From assembly GCA_947074205.1 (NCBI GenBank), contig CAMTOQ010000013.1, forward strand, positions 1 to 64,000: DNA of 64,000 nucleotides, in the 5' to 3' direction. Positions 28,243-38,315 of the stretch are shown in pieces. A program made the position numbers and the translations under genes. The stretch is from an uncultured Bacteroides sp. (GTDB taxonomy: Bacteria; Bacteroidota; Bacteroidia; Bacteroidales; Bacteroidaceae). The notes beneath the pieces are model-generated. The model had not been told where the DNA came from. It saw nothing but the letters and a program-made list of their open reading frames with translations, and did not search any database. Numbering within the stretch: the first letter of the stretch is position 1; each line of letters begins with the position of its first letter.

Positions 28243-30669
28243 TTATTGAGTAGCAACGTTTATGTAAGCCGTCTCTAGACCTTTGCCAGAGACTTTAAGT
28301 TGCATGTCCCCAGGTGTTTCATCGCTTTGAAGCACCACCACCAGTTGGCCGTTGAAGACTTTCATAGTAGGTTTTACAAACGATTCCAGCGAACTAGCAT
28401 CGCCATTGCAGGCTGCGCGATAGTTGCCTTTGCCTTTTACACTAAACTTCAAAGAGTGTTGTGCGTTCGGGCATAAGTTACCCTCTTTATCAAGAATGCT
28501 CACAGTGACAAATGATAAATCTTTACCGTCAGCAGAGATAGTGTTCCGGTCGGCTTCCAATTTTATCTGATAGGGTTTGCCGGCAGTTTTAACCTTGCTT
28601 TCTGCTACCGCTTCACCCTGTTCATTGTAGGCCACCACCTTTACTTCACCGGGCTGATAAACCACGTCGTTCCAGCGCAGGCGATAACGATCTAGGCGTT
28701 CTGCAGGATTCTTGCTGCGGCGACCTTGGCTAATGCCATTGATGAATAGTTCTGCCTCGGGATAGTTGGTGTAGACATAAACGGGCGTTATTTCACCTTC
28801 ACGTCCCTTCCAATTCCAATGGGGTAAAATATGGAGGGTCTCTTCGTTCTTATTCCAACGGCTGCGATATAGATAATAGCGATCTTTGGGTAATCCTGCT
28901 AAATCGACAATACCGAAATAAGAGCTACGAGCGGGCCACATATTATCATAAGGAGTGGGCTCGCCTAGGTAGTCAAAGCCTGTCCATACAAATTCGCCTA
29001 CCACCCAGTCATTGTCATCTTGCAACATAAAGTCCTCTTCGGGGATATTGCTCCACGAACAAGCTTCCAAGTCGTAAGATGAACATTGGCGATCATCATA
29101 CTTCATTCCCTTTTCTTCTACGACAGGGAATTTGTAGACCCCACGCGAACTAACAGTAGAGGCAGTTTCTGCACCGAGGATAAAACCTTGTGGCAGGTTG
29201 TCATAGGCCATTTGGTAAAGATGTGTGCGGTAGTTCAGGCCGGGGATATCCATCACAGCTGCAAATCCACTTTTTACGGCAGCCTCAACTCTGTCCAAAC
29301 CTTGAGTGACGGGGCGCGATGGATCCTCGCGATGCACTATGTCCTGAAGTTGCTTAGCAAGACGTGCACCTTGGTTGCTCCACTGTTCCGGAATCTCGTT
29401 GCCTATGCTCCACATGATAATGGAGGGATGGTTCTTGTGACACTGCACAAGGTTGACTAAATCTTTCTCTGCCCACTCGTCGAAGAAACGGTTGTACCCG
29501 TTTTTGCATTTAGGATAGAGCCACATATCAAACGATTCGGCCATTACCATAAAGCCCATCTCGTCGCAAAGTTCCATCTGCCAAGTAGATGGCATATTGT
29601 GTGCAGTGCGAACGGCATCACACCCCATATCTTTAAGAATACGAAGTTGACGACGCAAGGCTGCCTTGTTAAGTGCGCTGCCCAATGGGCCTAAATCGTG
29701 GTGAAGGCATACTCCTTGTATCTTGCGAGTCTGTCCGTTGAGCTGAAATCCATTGTCAGCAGAAAAGGCAATAGAACGGATACCGAAGCGAGTGTACACC
29801 TCATCGCAAAGCTTGCCATCTTTCAATACCTGTGTGCGTAGTAAATAAAGGTTTGGGCTCTCTGGCGACCATAAATTGGGTTGCGCTACCTCCATCTGGC
29901 AAAGCGAGGCACCGGTACTAAATGGTTTCTCTTGCTTTGAAATCCCTAAGGGTAAGGAGTCTGTGTTAAGAATCTCATGTACTATTACTACACCATCATT
30001 CGTTAAAGGTTGGCGAAGCTGAGTCTTTACCTCTACTGTAGCATGGCTGTCGGATACATGAGGAGTTGTAACAGTGATACCCCAATTCTCAACAGCGATG
30101 GGTTGTGTTCTTACAAGATGTACCGGGCGGTAAAGACCTGCTCCGGAGTACCAACGCGAACTTTGCTCTAGATTTTGCAATCGAACTGCAATAGTATTTT
30201 TTCCTTCCACTAAATATGGAGTAATATCTATGTTGAACGCATTGTATCCATTGGCCCATCGGCCCGCTTCCTTGCCATTGACATAAACTATAGGTTCTGC
30301 CATAGCTCCATCGAAAAGAAGCTCGGTGTGCGCGTAGTTTTGTGGAAGATCTAACTCTAGTCTGTACCAACCCACACCGATGTAGGGCAATGCTCCTGTG
30401 CGACCGGTGTGCTCAGTAGGCTGCAAATCACCATTTTGTTCAATGGCTACCACCTGTAGATCTATGTTTCGCTCGAACTCTCCTGTGATAGCCCAGTCGT
30501 GGGGCACCACTACAGACTGCCATGAGCTGTCGTCGTAGTCAGGTGCCATAGCATCTACTATATCACTTTGTATGAACTTCCATCCTTTGTCCAACTCGGT
30601 CACCTCACGGGTATTGGCGCGAAGTACAGAAAAGAATAATATGAATAAGCAAATAAAGAAATATCTCAT
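28243..30669 (-). CDS. Glycoside hydrolase family 2 beta-galactosidase
   Basis: GWKFIQSD, VVPHDWAI, IQGVCLHHDLGPLGSALN, CDAVRTAHNMPS, IIMWSIGNEIPEQ, GEFVWTGFDYLGEPTPY. Confidence 0.93.
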   Translation of the reverse strand: MRYFFICLFILFFSVLRANTREVTELDKGWKFIQSDIVDAMAPDYDDSSWQSVVVPHDWAITGEFERNIDLQVVAIEQNGDLQPTEHTGRTGALPYIGVGWYRLELDLPQNYAHTELLFDGAMAEPIVYVNGKEAGRWANGYNAFNIDITPYLVEGKNTIAVRLQNLEQSSRWYSGAGLYRPVHLVRTQPIAVENWGITVTTPHVSDSHATVEVKTQLRQPLTNDGVVIVHEILNTDSLPLGISKQEKPFSTGASLCQMEVAQPNLWSPESPNLYLLRTQVLKDGKLCDEVYTRFGIRSIAFSADNGFQLNGQTRKIQGVCLHHDLGPLGSALNKAALRRQLRILKDMGCDAVRTAHNMPSTWQMELCDEMGFMVMAESFDMWLYPKCKNGYNRFFDEWAEKDLVNLVQCHKNHPSIIMWSIGNEIPEQWSNQGARLAKQLQDIVHREDPSRPVTQGLDRVEAAVKSGFAAVMDIPGLNYRTHLYQMAYDNLPQGFILGAETASTVSSRGVYKFPVVEEKGMKYDDRQCSSYDLEACSWSNIPEEDFMLQDDNDWVVGEFVWTGFDYLGEPTPYDNMWPARSSYFGIVDLAGLPKDRYYLYRSRWNKNEETLHILPHWNWKGREGEITPVYVYTNYPEAELFINGISQGRRSKNPAERLDRYRLRWNDVVYQPGEVKVVAYNEQGEAVAESKVKTAGKPYQIKLEADRNTISADGKDLSFVTVSILDKEGNLCPNAQHSLKFSVKGKGNYRAACNGDASSLESFVKPTMKVFNGQLVVVLQSDETPGDMQLKVSGKGLETAYINVATQ

Positions 30670-30681
30670 GTGTTGTGTCTC

Positions 30682-31740
30682 TTAATAAGTTGTATACTCG
30701 CCAAACGGAATTAAAGCTTCCGAAGGGCAGCCATCGTTAGTAAATGCCCCTTTGTCATACGTTTCATAAGTATAGCATTCGGGTTCCCAATACAAGATTC
30801 CTAAGCAGCGTTTATCGGTGTTGTTGATAGACTGTTTGAACAGGTCGGTGAGGAAATTGCGTGTTGTTGCAGCTTCACTGCGACTCATACCCACCTCTAC
30901 AATCATACAATCTGTGCCATAGCGTTCGAATAGGGTTTTAATATTAGCAATGATGTCGTCATTGGCTGTTTGCCAGTTGTTGCTCTCGGGGTAGAGAGAC
31001 ATTCCTATCACATCCCACTTTGCGTTATTGCGTCGTAGCCCGTCAAATAGCCATGTAAAGCGAGATAGTTCATTTCCTCTGTCTACATGTATAATGACTT
31101 TCGCTTCGGGGTAAACACTCTTAACTGCATCATAACCGGCATTCGAAAGTTCTGCATAGTTGGACATACTACTCTTTGCATCGCCCATGGGCCATAACAT
31201 TCCGGTAGTAGTCTCGTTGCCCACTTGTACCCATTCTACATCAATTCCACTGCTCTTTAATGTTTGCAAAACCTCCGTAGTATGTTTGCCCACTGCCGCA
31301 ATCATTTCATCTAAATCATAGTTTTCCCACGCTTTAGGAATATATTGCTTACCTGGATCGGCCCATGTGTCGCTATAGTGGAAGTTAATCATGATACGCA
31401 TACCCAAATCTTTTGCACGAAGAGCTTTTACAAGCACATCGTCTATGTTGCACCATCCATCAGTTGGGTCAACCCAAACACGTAGGCGTATGGTATTCAT
31501 ACCAATCTCCTTCATCAACTGCGTGCATTCACGTTCTTGACCTTGTTCGTTGTAAAACTTAATACCTACATCCTCAAACTTAGTTATCCAGCTAATATCA
31601 GCACCGCTGGCAAAGCTGCTTGTCGAAGGTTCGGGTTGCTCTATAACTTTAAACGCGGGTTGCTCTTCGGCACATGCCATACACAGCGTTAGCATTGCCC
31701 CAAAGGTGGCTCCCAATATCATTTTAAAAGTACTCTTCAT
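30682..31740 (-). CDS. Glycoside hydrolase family 53 arabinogalactan endo-beta-1,4-galactanase, lipoprotein
   Basis: GADISWITKFEDVGIKFYNEQG, MNTIRLRVWVDP, FHYSDTWADPGKQ, WVQVGNETTTGMLWP, DVIGMSLYPESNNW, VEVGMSRSEA. Confidence 0.94.
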   Translation of the reverse strand: MKSTFKMILGATFGAMLTLCMACAEEQPAFKVIEQPEPSTSSFASGADISWITKFEDVGIKFYNEQGQERECTQLMKEIGMNTIRLRVWVDPTDGWCNIDDVLVKALRAKDLGMRIMINFHYSDTWADPGKQYIPKAWENYDLDEMIAAVGKHTTEVLQTLKSSGIDVEWVQVGNETTTGMLWPMGDAKSSMSNYAELSNAGYDAVKSVYPEAKVIIHVDRGNELSRFTWLFDGLRRNNAKWDVIGMSLYPESNNWQTANDDIIANIKTLFERYGTDCMIVEVGMSRSEAATTRNFLTDLFKQSINNTDKRCLGILYWEPECYTYETYDKGAFTNDGCPSEALIPFGEYTTY

Positions 31741-31814
31741 GTCAATCATGTTTTTAAATGGATGCGTCACTGCTAACCTTTATGGTGCAACAACGCATCG
31801 CATAGTAGTTAATT

Positions 31815-33464
31815 CTATTGTTTCTCTAGGGTATAAGTGATATTGTTCATATCCCACATATTGATGGTGAGTAGGTATAGTCCTGTTTCGGTGGGTACGA
31901 TATTATTGCCTTTTCCGTAGTGCAGCACACCGTCATTCTTCTTGGTGAGCATCATCTCCCAATCTTCGTTGATTACGATATTCATACCCCATTCGATATA
32001 GCTGATATCGAGTGTCGCTTTCCATACTTTCTGTTCCACATCGTACTCCATTAGATCGCTTGTGATAGACCAACCGTTGAAGTCGCCCGATACCGCCATA
32101 CTTGTAATCTCTTGGTAACTCCAGATTCCATCAGAAAGGTTGGCTGTATATAGGTAAAAGCCATTATCGCTAGTATCCATCCATATGTTCCAAGCAGCAC
32201 CAGTAGAGTCTAATTGGTAAAGCGATTCGGCTATCGACCCATAAATAGTTTCACGGTCTTCGGTAGCAAACTTGAAGTTTTCCCATCCTGTAGCATAGTA
32301 GAATCCTTGATAGATGTAATTTTCTTCGGGAGAATAGAGTCTGCATTTTACATCATCCCAGTTGTCGGGATTCACCATGTCAAGATAGTTTTGGTAGTTA
32401 CTTTCTTCTATCTCGCCCTCTTCGAGGGTTGCTACAACTTCCTCTCCGCCCATCTCTAGTGTAAGAATATAACTACCGGCTTTGCTCACCGAGGCCGAGA
32501 AGGCTACATCCAATAGACCAGCCACAGCATTGTCGTCGTTAGTGTCAGTCGCTATACTGTACGACTTAGTTTCTGCCTTGCCTGTTGTTAGGCTAGCGGC
32601 ACCTTTAGTTTGAAAGCTTCCTGTCCAAGTGTTGCGTGGCACAGAATATTTCATCTCTATTTGTTCGCCTTCCACAGTGACTACTAGGTTGGTGAGAAGG
32701 GTAGCACTCCATTGTTGTGTATGAGTGTCTACCGTAGTTAAGTAGCAGCCTGCCACTCCGGGGTACCATATATTCCAGTGAGTAGCCACATCATTGCTTA
32801 GTTTGAATGGTGTACCTACGATACCGTCATTGCCCCAAGTTGTGCCATCATTCTCTCTGAAATAGGCATTCATCCAACCAGATGCCCCTATGAAACCTTG
32901 GTATATGCCATTCTCGGTAGGCGAATATAGATTGGCTGTGACACGTTCTTGATCCGCAGATAATACATCCATAGAGTTCATGCGAATGCCATAAGGTGTG
33001 ATGCTAACCGAAGCTACATTGCTATATTGCGGAGCAATGTTATTGCCCAATACATATTTGATGCGGATATAAAGTGGTGCATCTTTCCATGCCTCCATGC
33101 CGAGCTTCTTAGTTAGATTGTTTAGCTCTACATGCGTATAGCTTCGAGTATTTACAGTACTTAAAGAAGATTCTGCACCCTCGAAGGAGCTTTGTGTCGC
33201 TAGTTCTATGTACTTATCAATCATTCCATCGGGGAGTTGATATGCATCACTGCTCAACGATAAGTCATAGTCGCCCCATGTCAGTGTGAGTGCCGATACA
33301 GTAGGTGTTTCCCCACTTAATGTGATAGCGCTTTGCGAGGCGACTAGTGTTGCCGCATCCCCGTTTTGGAAACCACTCACGGTAAGCATCTCCTTATCAT
33401 CGTTGCAAGAAATCATTCCCAACAGGAATAGGAAGAAAGGTATATAGTTATATAATCGTTTCAT
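31815..33464 (-). CDS. SusE/SusF-like outer-membrane glycan-binding lipoprotein
   Basis: Lipobox GMISCND, SusE-type N-terminus (LTLTWGDYDLSLSSDAYQL), tandem beta domains; position after SusD. Confidence 0.88.
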   Translation of the reverse strand: MKRLYNYIPFFLFLLGMISCNDDKEMLTVSGFQNGDAATLVASQSAITLSGETPTVSALTLTWGDYDLSLSSDAYQLPDGMIDKYIELATQSSFEGAESSLSTVNTRSYTHVELNNLTKKLGMEAWKDAPLYIRIKYVLGNNIAPQYSNVASVSITPYGIRMNSMDVLSADQERVTANLYSPTENGIYQGFIGASGWMNAYFRENDGTTWGNDGIVGTPFKLSNDVATHWNIWYPGVAGCYLTTVDTHTQQWSATLLTNLVVTVEGEQIEMKYSVPRNTWTGSFQTKGAASLTTGKAETKSYSIATDTNDDNAVAGLLDVAFSASVSKAGSYILTLEMGGEEVVATLEEGEIEESNYQNYLDMVNPDNWDDVKCRLYSPEENYIYQGFYYATGWENFKFATEDRETIYGSIAESLYQLDSTGAAWNIWMDTSDNGFYLYTANLSDGIWSYQEITSMAVSGDFNGWSITSDLMEYDVEQKVWKATLDISYIEWGMNIVINEDWEMMLTKKNDGVLHYGKGNNIVPTETGLYLLTINMWDMNNITYTLEKQ

Positions 33465-33483
33465 GGTAGTCTATTTTATGGTT

Positions 33484-35043
33484 TTAATAGTTTTCATTAT
33501 ATAAGTTAGGATTAGCCGTGAGTTCAGCGTAGGGAATAGGGTAGATGTTATATTTGCCATCCACTGCTCGTCCATCCATAGTGCCGCCTTTCCATTCCCA
33601 TATATATTTGTCTGTGGTGAAATAGTCGTAGCGAATCAAATCTGTTCTTCTCACCATCTCCAACGATAGCTCACGTGCACGCTCGTTAAGCACAAAGTCC
33701 AAAGTAAGCGCTGCAGGGTCTATGTTGCCGGCATCGCTACCAAAGGCGCGGGCACGAAGCAGATTTACATAATATACTGCCGATGTGCGATCGGTTCCTT
33801 GTCCTTCGCGAAGGAAGCTTTCTGCCAACATCAGATAGACATCTGCTAGGCGGAATAGAGGGAGGTCGGTATCTACACCATCCACCTCGTTGGACATGCT
33901 ACCACCATCGGTAAGATTGCTCCACTTCATATAGAAGTAGCCCACATTAGGATCGTCCAGTGAAGTAACTTCTTGAGGGCGGTCGGTCTTGTAGAATAGA
34001 TTGCGGCCATCCTTCTCATCATATAGATTTGCAATAGGGCTACGAGCGCGGAACATCTCCCATGAGCTTTTTACTCCTAGGTCTAAGCCAAATGAACCAC
34101 TGCATTGTCCGCAAACGATATAGGTGCTTGCTCCCCACGACACAGCGTTTCTGCTGTCTACACTAAAACCTAAGATGATTTCATTGGTGCGTAGATGATT
34201 GTCTGCATTGAATAGCTTTGTGTATTCCGGTTCAAGCGAATAGCCTTCATCAATCACTTTCTTGCAATAGGTGATACATTCGGTGTAGTGCTTGTCACAG
34301 CCATAGGTTTCAGCATTTAGATACACTTTGGCTAGCAATGTATAGGCTGCACCTCTACCCACACGTGGATAAACAGTATTGAGTCTATTAGGTAATTCGT
34401 TCTCAATATCTTTTAGTTCGTTTACTATATATTCGAAGATTTGCTGAGCAGTATAGCGTGGAGGAATATATGTGCCTATTGGGTCGTTTTCGTCTACGAA
34501 AGGTACGTTGCGAAACATATCCAATGCGTGCGAATAGGCCAATGCTCTCAAGAAACGAGCTTCGTAAGACATTTGCATAATCTGTTGCTGATCACTCTCA
34601 CTAAAACCTCCTATTGCACCAACATTGGCATAGCGTAAGAATTCGTTGCATAGAGCAATGGTGTAATAGATGCGGTAATACATATCGAACACCCAAGGGT
34701 CGGTAGAATCCCATGAAAGATAGGAGAGGGCAGTTTGTCCATCCGATGCATGCCATATCATGGCTACTTCGTCCGTACCCACCTCTTGCATATTGAAGTA
34801 GCAACGCATATAGTCGAAACCACGGCTACCTAGAATATCCTCGTTGCCGCCTCCTTTATCTTGGCCGGCTAGCACAAAAGAACCATAGAGTTTGGCCAGT
34901 ACCATTTCATAGTTTTCAACCGAGGTGTAGACATCTACCGGTGTCTTTTCGATATGTGGATATTGATCTAGCTGATTGATACAAGAACTTAATAATGCTC
35001 CGGTTGCAATTAGTATTATTGTGATATAATGATTCAGTTTCAT
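33484..35043 (-). CDS. SusD/RagB family nutrient-binding lipoprotein
   Basis: LLSSCINQLDQYPH, EARFLRALAYSHALDMFRNVPFV, YTLLAKVYLNAETYG, LNERARELSLEMVRRTDLIRYDYF. Confidence 0.96.
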   Translation of the reverse strand: MKLNHYITIILIATGALLSSCINQLDQYPHIEKTPVDVYTSVENYEMVLAKLYGSFVLAGQDKGGGNEDILGSRGFDYMRCYFNMQEVGTDEVAMIWHASDGQTALSYLSWDSTDPWVFDMYYRIYYTIALCNEFLRYANVGAIGGFSESDQQQIMQMSYEARFLRALAYSHALDMFRNVPFVDENDPIGTYIPPRYTAQQIFEYIVNELKDIENELPNRLNTVYPRVGRGAAYTLLAKVYLNAETYGCDKHYTECITYCKKVIDEGYSLEPEYTKLFNADNHLRTNEIILGFSVDSRNAVSWGASTYIVCGQCSGSFGLDLGVKSSWEMFRARSPIANLYDEKDGRNLFYKTDRPQEVTSLDDPNVGYFYMKWSNLTDGGSMSNEVDGVDTDLPLFRLADVYLMLAESFLREGQGTDRTSAVYYVNLLRARAFGSDAGNIDPAALTLDFVLNERARELSLEMVRRTDLIRYDYFTTDKYIWEWKGGTMDGRAVDGKYNIYPIPYAELTANPNLYNENY

Positions 35044-35060
35044 GATGTAAATAGATTAGA

Positions 35061-38000
35061 TTAAAACTCAATGCCGAGTGAGAATGAATAGATGCGTGGA
35101 CGTGGATAGAATGAGTTATCCATACCGTTGGGCACTTCGGGATCAACTCCTGAATACTTAGTAATGGTAAACACGTTTTGCATCATTACACTTAAGTTGA
35201 GGTTGCTACACCAGTTGCCCACTTTACCAAAGTTATAGCCCAGTGTGATGTTGTCCATCTTCAAGAATGAAGCATTCTCCAAATAATAATCGGACAAACG
35301 TTGTCGCTCTTTGAAACCGGTATCAAGATAGCTTCTATTAAGGTTGTTGATCTGATATTTGAAATAGCTCACCGTTTCCCAAGCACCGGTATTCATGGCA
35401 TTAGCATTGTACACATAGTTGCCAATGTTGCCACGAAGGCTGAAACCTAGTGTAAACTTCTTATAGCGAAGGTTTGATGTAAAGCCCAATATGAAGTCGG
35501 GTGCAGGCGAATTGCAGCGGTAACGGTCTTTCTCATTGATGATGCCATCATTGTTGAGGTCGGCATATTTTCCTTCTATGGGTTTGCCTTTTTCATCGTA
35601 TAGTTGATGATAGAGGTAGAACATATAAGGTTCGTATCCCTCGGTCAAAACCTGGAAGTTATAAGTGTCAAGCGTAGGACCCACCAAAGTGTTGATTTGC
35701 TCTACACCTTTTACTAGCGATAGATTCTTTACCTTCATCTTTTGCCATGTGCCGTTGAAACTGATATTCCAAGTCACATCTTTAGTTTGAATGGGTGTAG
35801 CGTTTAATGTCAACTCCACCCCTTTGCTGTCTACATTACCCACATTGGATGTGACGCGTGTATTAAAGTTAGAACCTGCTGCTACAGGAACCTCCGCCAA
35901 CAAATCTTTTGTTTTGCGAGTATAGTAGTCGAAGCTACCCGAGAAGCGGTTGTCGAAGAAAGTGAAATCGAAACCATAGTTGAATGAGCTTGTGCTTTCC
36001 CACTTGATATCGCCGATATACGATTCAGGTCTGTACATGGGTACCCACTTGTTGCCCATCCAGTAGTAGGCTCCCGGTTGGCTTATTGAATAAATAGGCA
36101 TGTATCCATAGTTTCCTATACCCTCTTGTTGCCCTGTCTTACCATAGCTGACGCGGAGCTTTATGTTATCAATAAACTCTACATCTTTGAGCCAAGCTTC
36201 TTCGTTGATTCGCCAACCTAATCCTACTGATGGGAAAGTACCCCAACGATTGGCTTTTGAAAAACGCGATGTAGCATCGCCGCGAACGGTGGCTGTTAGA
36301 AGATAGCGTTCGGTGAGCGATAGATTAACACGTCCATAGAATGATACAAGTGAATGTCTGTAATCGCTAGCTGCTACAGAGTTGCGCGACTCGCCATATA
36401 CATTGGTTTCCTCATAGGCCTCGGTCTGTGCTATCCACATTTGATAGTCATAACCCGCCGTTACATCCAAGTTGCTTTCAATCTTCTCAAAGAACTTATT
36501 GTAGTTCAGATAAGCTGTAAACATCTTGTTGGTGTTCTTTTGTGGACCATATTTATAGTTGCGACCGTCTGTTTCGTACTCCAATGCCACGCCGTCAGGT
36601 ATATAGATTAAACCATGTCCTTTACCATAGTCGTAACCCACAGCAGCGTGTAGTTTCAATTCGGGCAGCCAGTGAAACTTATAATCCATATCAATGTTAC
36701 CGATAAATCTTTTGATGTGGCTAGTCGATTTGTAGTTTTCAAGAGCACCTACCGGATTTAAGTTGGCCGATGGTATTCCGTTTTCGTCGAGCGACTCAGT
36801 ATATCCACCAAATGCATCTCTGCCAGAGAATATAGGAAGAGTGGGGTTGAATGTAGCTGCCGTGTAAATGGTTTGATTGGCAAATCTGTTATTGGTGATA
36901 GCCCCTTTAGCATTCAAGGTAAACTTTAGGTGATTGTCGAAGAAAGAAGGGCTTAGAGATATGCTTGCGGTATAGCGATCTACCTTGTCTGTTTTGAGGA
37001 TACCATTTTGGTGTAGATATCCCAACGAAGCACGATACATCCAGTTGCCGGCTTGGCCCAACAAGCTTACATTGTTGTCTGTGCCATATGCTTTATGAAA
37101 AATCTCTTCGTTCCAGTTGGTAGTAGCATCTCCCAACAATGATTTCTGGATATCGGTGCCTTGTTCGTTTATCACAGTTCTGAATTCATCGGCCGAAAGC
37201 ATATCTGCAAGCTTCGTCTTTACTTGCATAGACTGGGTTGTGTTGAAGGTTACCTTTACTCGGTCTTGACTTCCTTTCTTTGTCTGAATCAAGATGACGC
37301 CATTGGAGCCACGAGAACCATAGATGGCAGTCGATGAGGCGTCTTTCAATACAGTCATACTCTCAATGTCGTTGGGGTTAATCATGCTAAGGAAGTTTCC
37401 ACTGCCGCTGATGCCTCCATTTTCTAGGGGCACGCCGTCGAGTACAATTAGTGGGTCATTAGAAGCGTTGAGTGATGCGCCTCCACGGATACGGATAGAA
37501 CTACCTCCTGTAGGCGAACCGCCATCGCTTAATATCTGTACTCCCGATACTTTACCGTTAATCAATTGCTCGGGCGAACTAACCAACCCGCCGTTGAAGT
37601 CTTCGCTTGTCACATTGCTTATGGAGCCTGTAAGATCACTCTTGCGTTGTGTTCCGTAGCCGATTACTACAATGCCTTCCAGCATTTGTGTGTCTTCTTT
37701 CATCACCACGCGTATTGGCGAAGGGCTAGTTTTGACAAGTTGTGTCACATATCCTATATAAGATACCTGCAGCTCTTCTGTGGCTTTATCTACTTGAAGC
37801 ACAAAATTACCATCTAGGTCGGTCACTGTACCTACCGATGAATTGGGCACTTTGATGGTGACCCCCATTATAGGGTCGTTCATCTCATCCACAACACTTC
37901 CTCTAACTACTTTAGTCGACTGTGCAACGCTTGTTTGTACACCGATAAGTAGAAGTGCAATGAATAAAATAGGGCGAAAACATGTAATAATGTTTCTCAT
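35061..38000 (-). CDS. SusC/RagA family TonB-linked outer membrane protein
   Basis: Carboxypeptidase-like repeat, VVIGYGTQRKSDLTGSI, SIRIRGGASLNASNDPLIVLDGVPL, STAIYGSRGSNGVILIQTKKG. Confidence 0.97.
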   Translation of the reverse strand: MRNIITCFRPILFIALLLIGVQTSVAQSTKVVRGSVVDEMNDPIMGVTIKVPNSSVGTVTDLDGNFVLQVDKATEELQVSYIGYVTQLVKTSPSPIRVVMKEDTQMLEGIVVIGYGTQRKSDLTGSISNVTSEDFNGGLVSSPEQLINGKVSGVQILSDGGSPTGGSSIRIRGGASLNASNDPLIVLDGVPLENGGISGSGNFLSMINPNDIESMTVLKDASSTAIYGSRGSNGVILIQTKKGSQDRVKVTFNTTQSMQVKTKLADMLSADEFRTVINEQGTDIQKSLLGDATTNWNEEIFHKAYGTDNNVSLLGQAGNWMYRASLGYLHQNGILKTDKVDRYTASISLSPSFFDNHLKFTLNAKGAITNNRFANQTIYTAATFNPTLPIFSGRDAFGGYTESLDENGIPSANLNPVGALENYKSTSHIKRFIGNIDMDYKFHWLPELKLHAAVGYDYGKGHGLIYIPDGVALEYETDGRNYKYGPQKNTNKMFTAYLNYNKFFEKIESNLDVTAGYDYQMWIAQTEAYEETNVYGESRNSVAASDYRHSLVSFYGRVNLSLTERYLLTATVRGDATSRFSKANRWGTFPSVGLGWRINEEAWLKDVEFIDNIKLRVSYGKTGQQEGIGNYGYMPIYSISQPGAYYWMGNKWVPMYRPESYIGDIKWESTSSFNYGFDFTFFDNRFSGSFDYYTRKTKDLLAEVPVAAGSNFNTRVTSNVGNVDSKGVELTLNATPIQTKDVTWNISFNGTWQKMKVKNLSLVKGVEQINTLVGPTLDTYNFQVLTEGYEPYMFYLYHQLYDEKGKPIEGKYADLNNDGIINEKDRYRCNSPAPDFILGFTSNLRYKKFTLGFSLRGNIGNYVYNANAMNTGAWETVSYFKYQINNLNRSYLDTGFKERQRLSDYYLENASFLKMDNITLGYNFGKVGNWCSNLNLSVMMQNVFTITKYSGVDPEVPNGMDNSFYPRPRIYSFSLGIEF

Positions 38001-38185
38001 TGTTGTAATAGATTTAATTGTATAATAGGTTTTTTCTTTCAGGCTAATCTATCCTTGCTGTTTTAAGAGCATTACATCCTGTTCGTAATGTCTTTTTCTG
38101 TTTTCCTTAAAAACAATCCATTTATCCTTTAAAAACTAATAGCCTCTAGTCGTTTGAGTGATGTCACCTGTTTTATTTTGTACAG

Positions 38186-38193
38186 CAAAGATA
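38186..38193 (-). promoter_or_regulatory. Bacteroidetes -7 element (minus TATCTTTG) upstream of susC-like gene
   Basis: Plus-strand CAAAGATA; implies a ~180 nt 5' leader before the susC-like ATG at 38000. Confidence 0.5.
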
Positions 38194-38315
38194 AATAGCC
38201 TTCTATAAACCGTTAAACATAAATAAGACGAATAATAGCACAAATCGGACAACCAAACAATTTGTGCTAAAAAGATGGGTATAGAGCGTTTGTATGGCGA
38301 TTATTGCTCAAGTAA

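Noticed and set aside
38070-38090. CATTAC...GTAATG inverted repeat in the susC leader
   Set aside because: Only 6-bp arms in AT-rich DNA; chance occurrence is likely.
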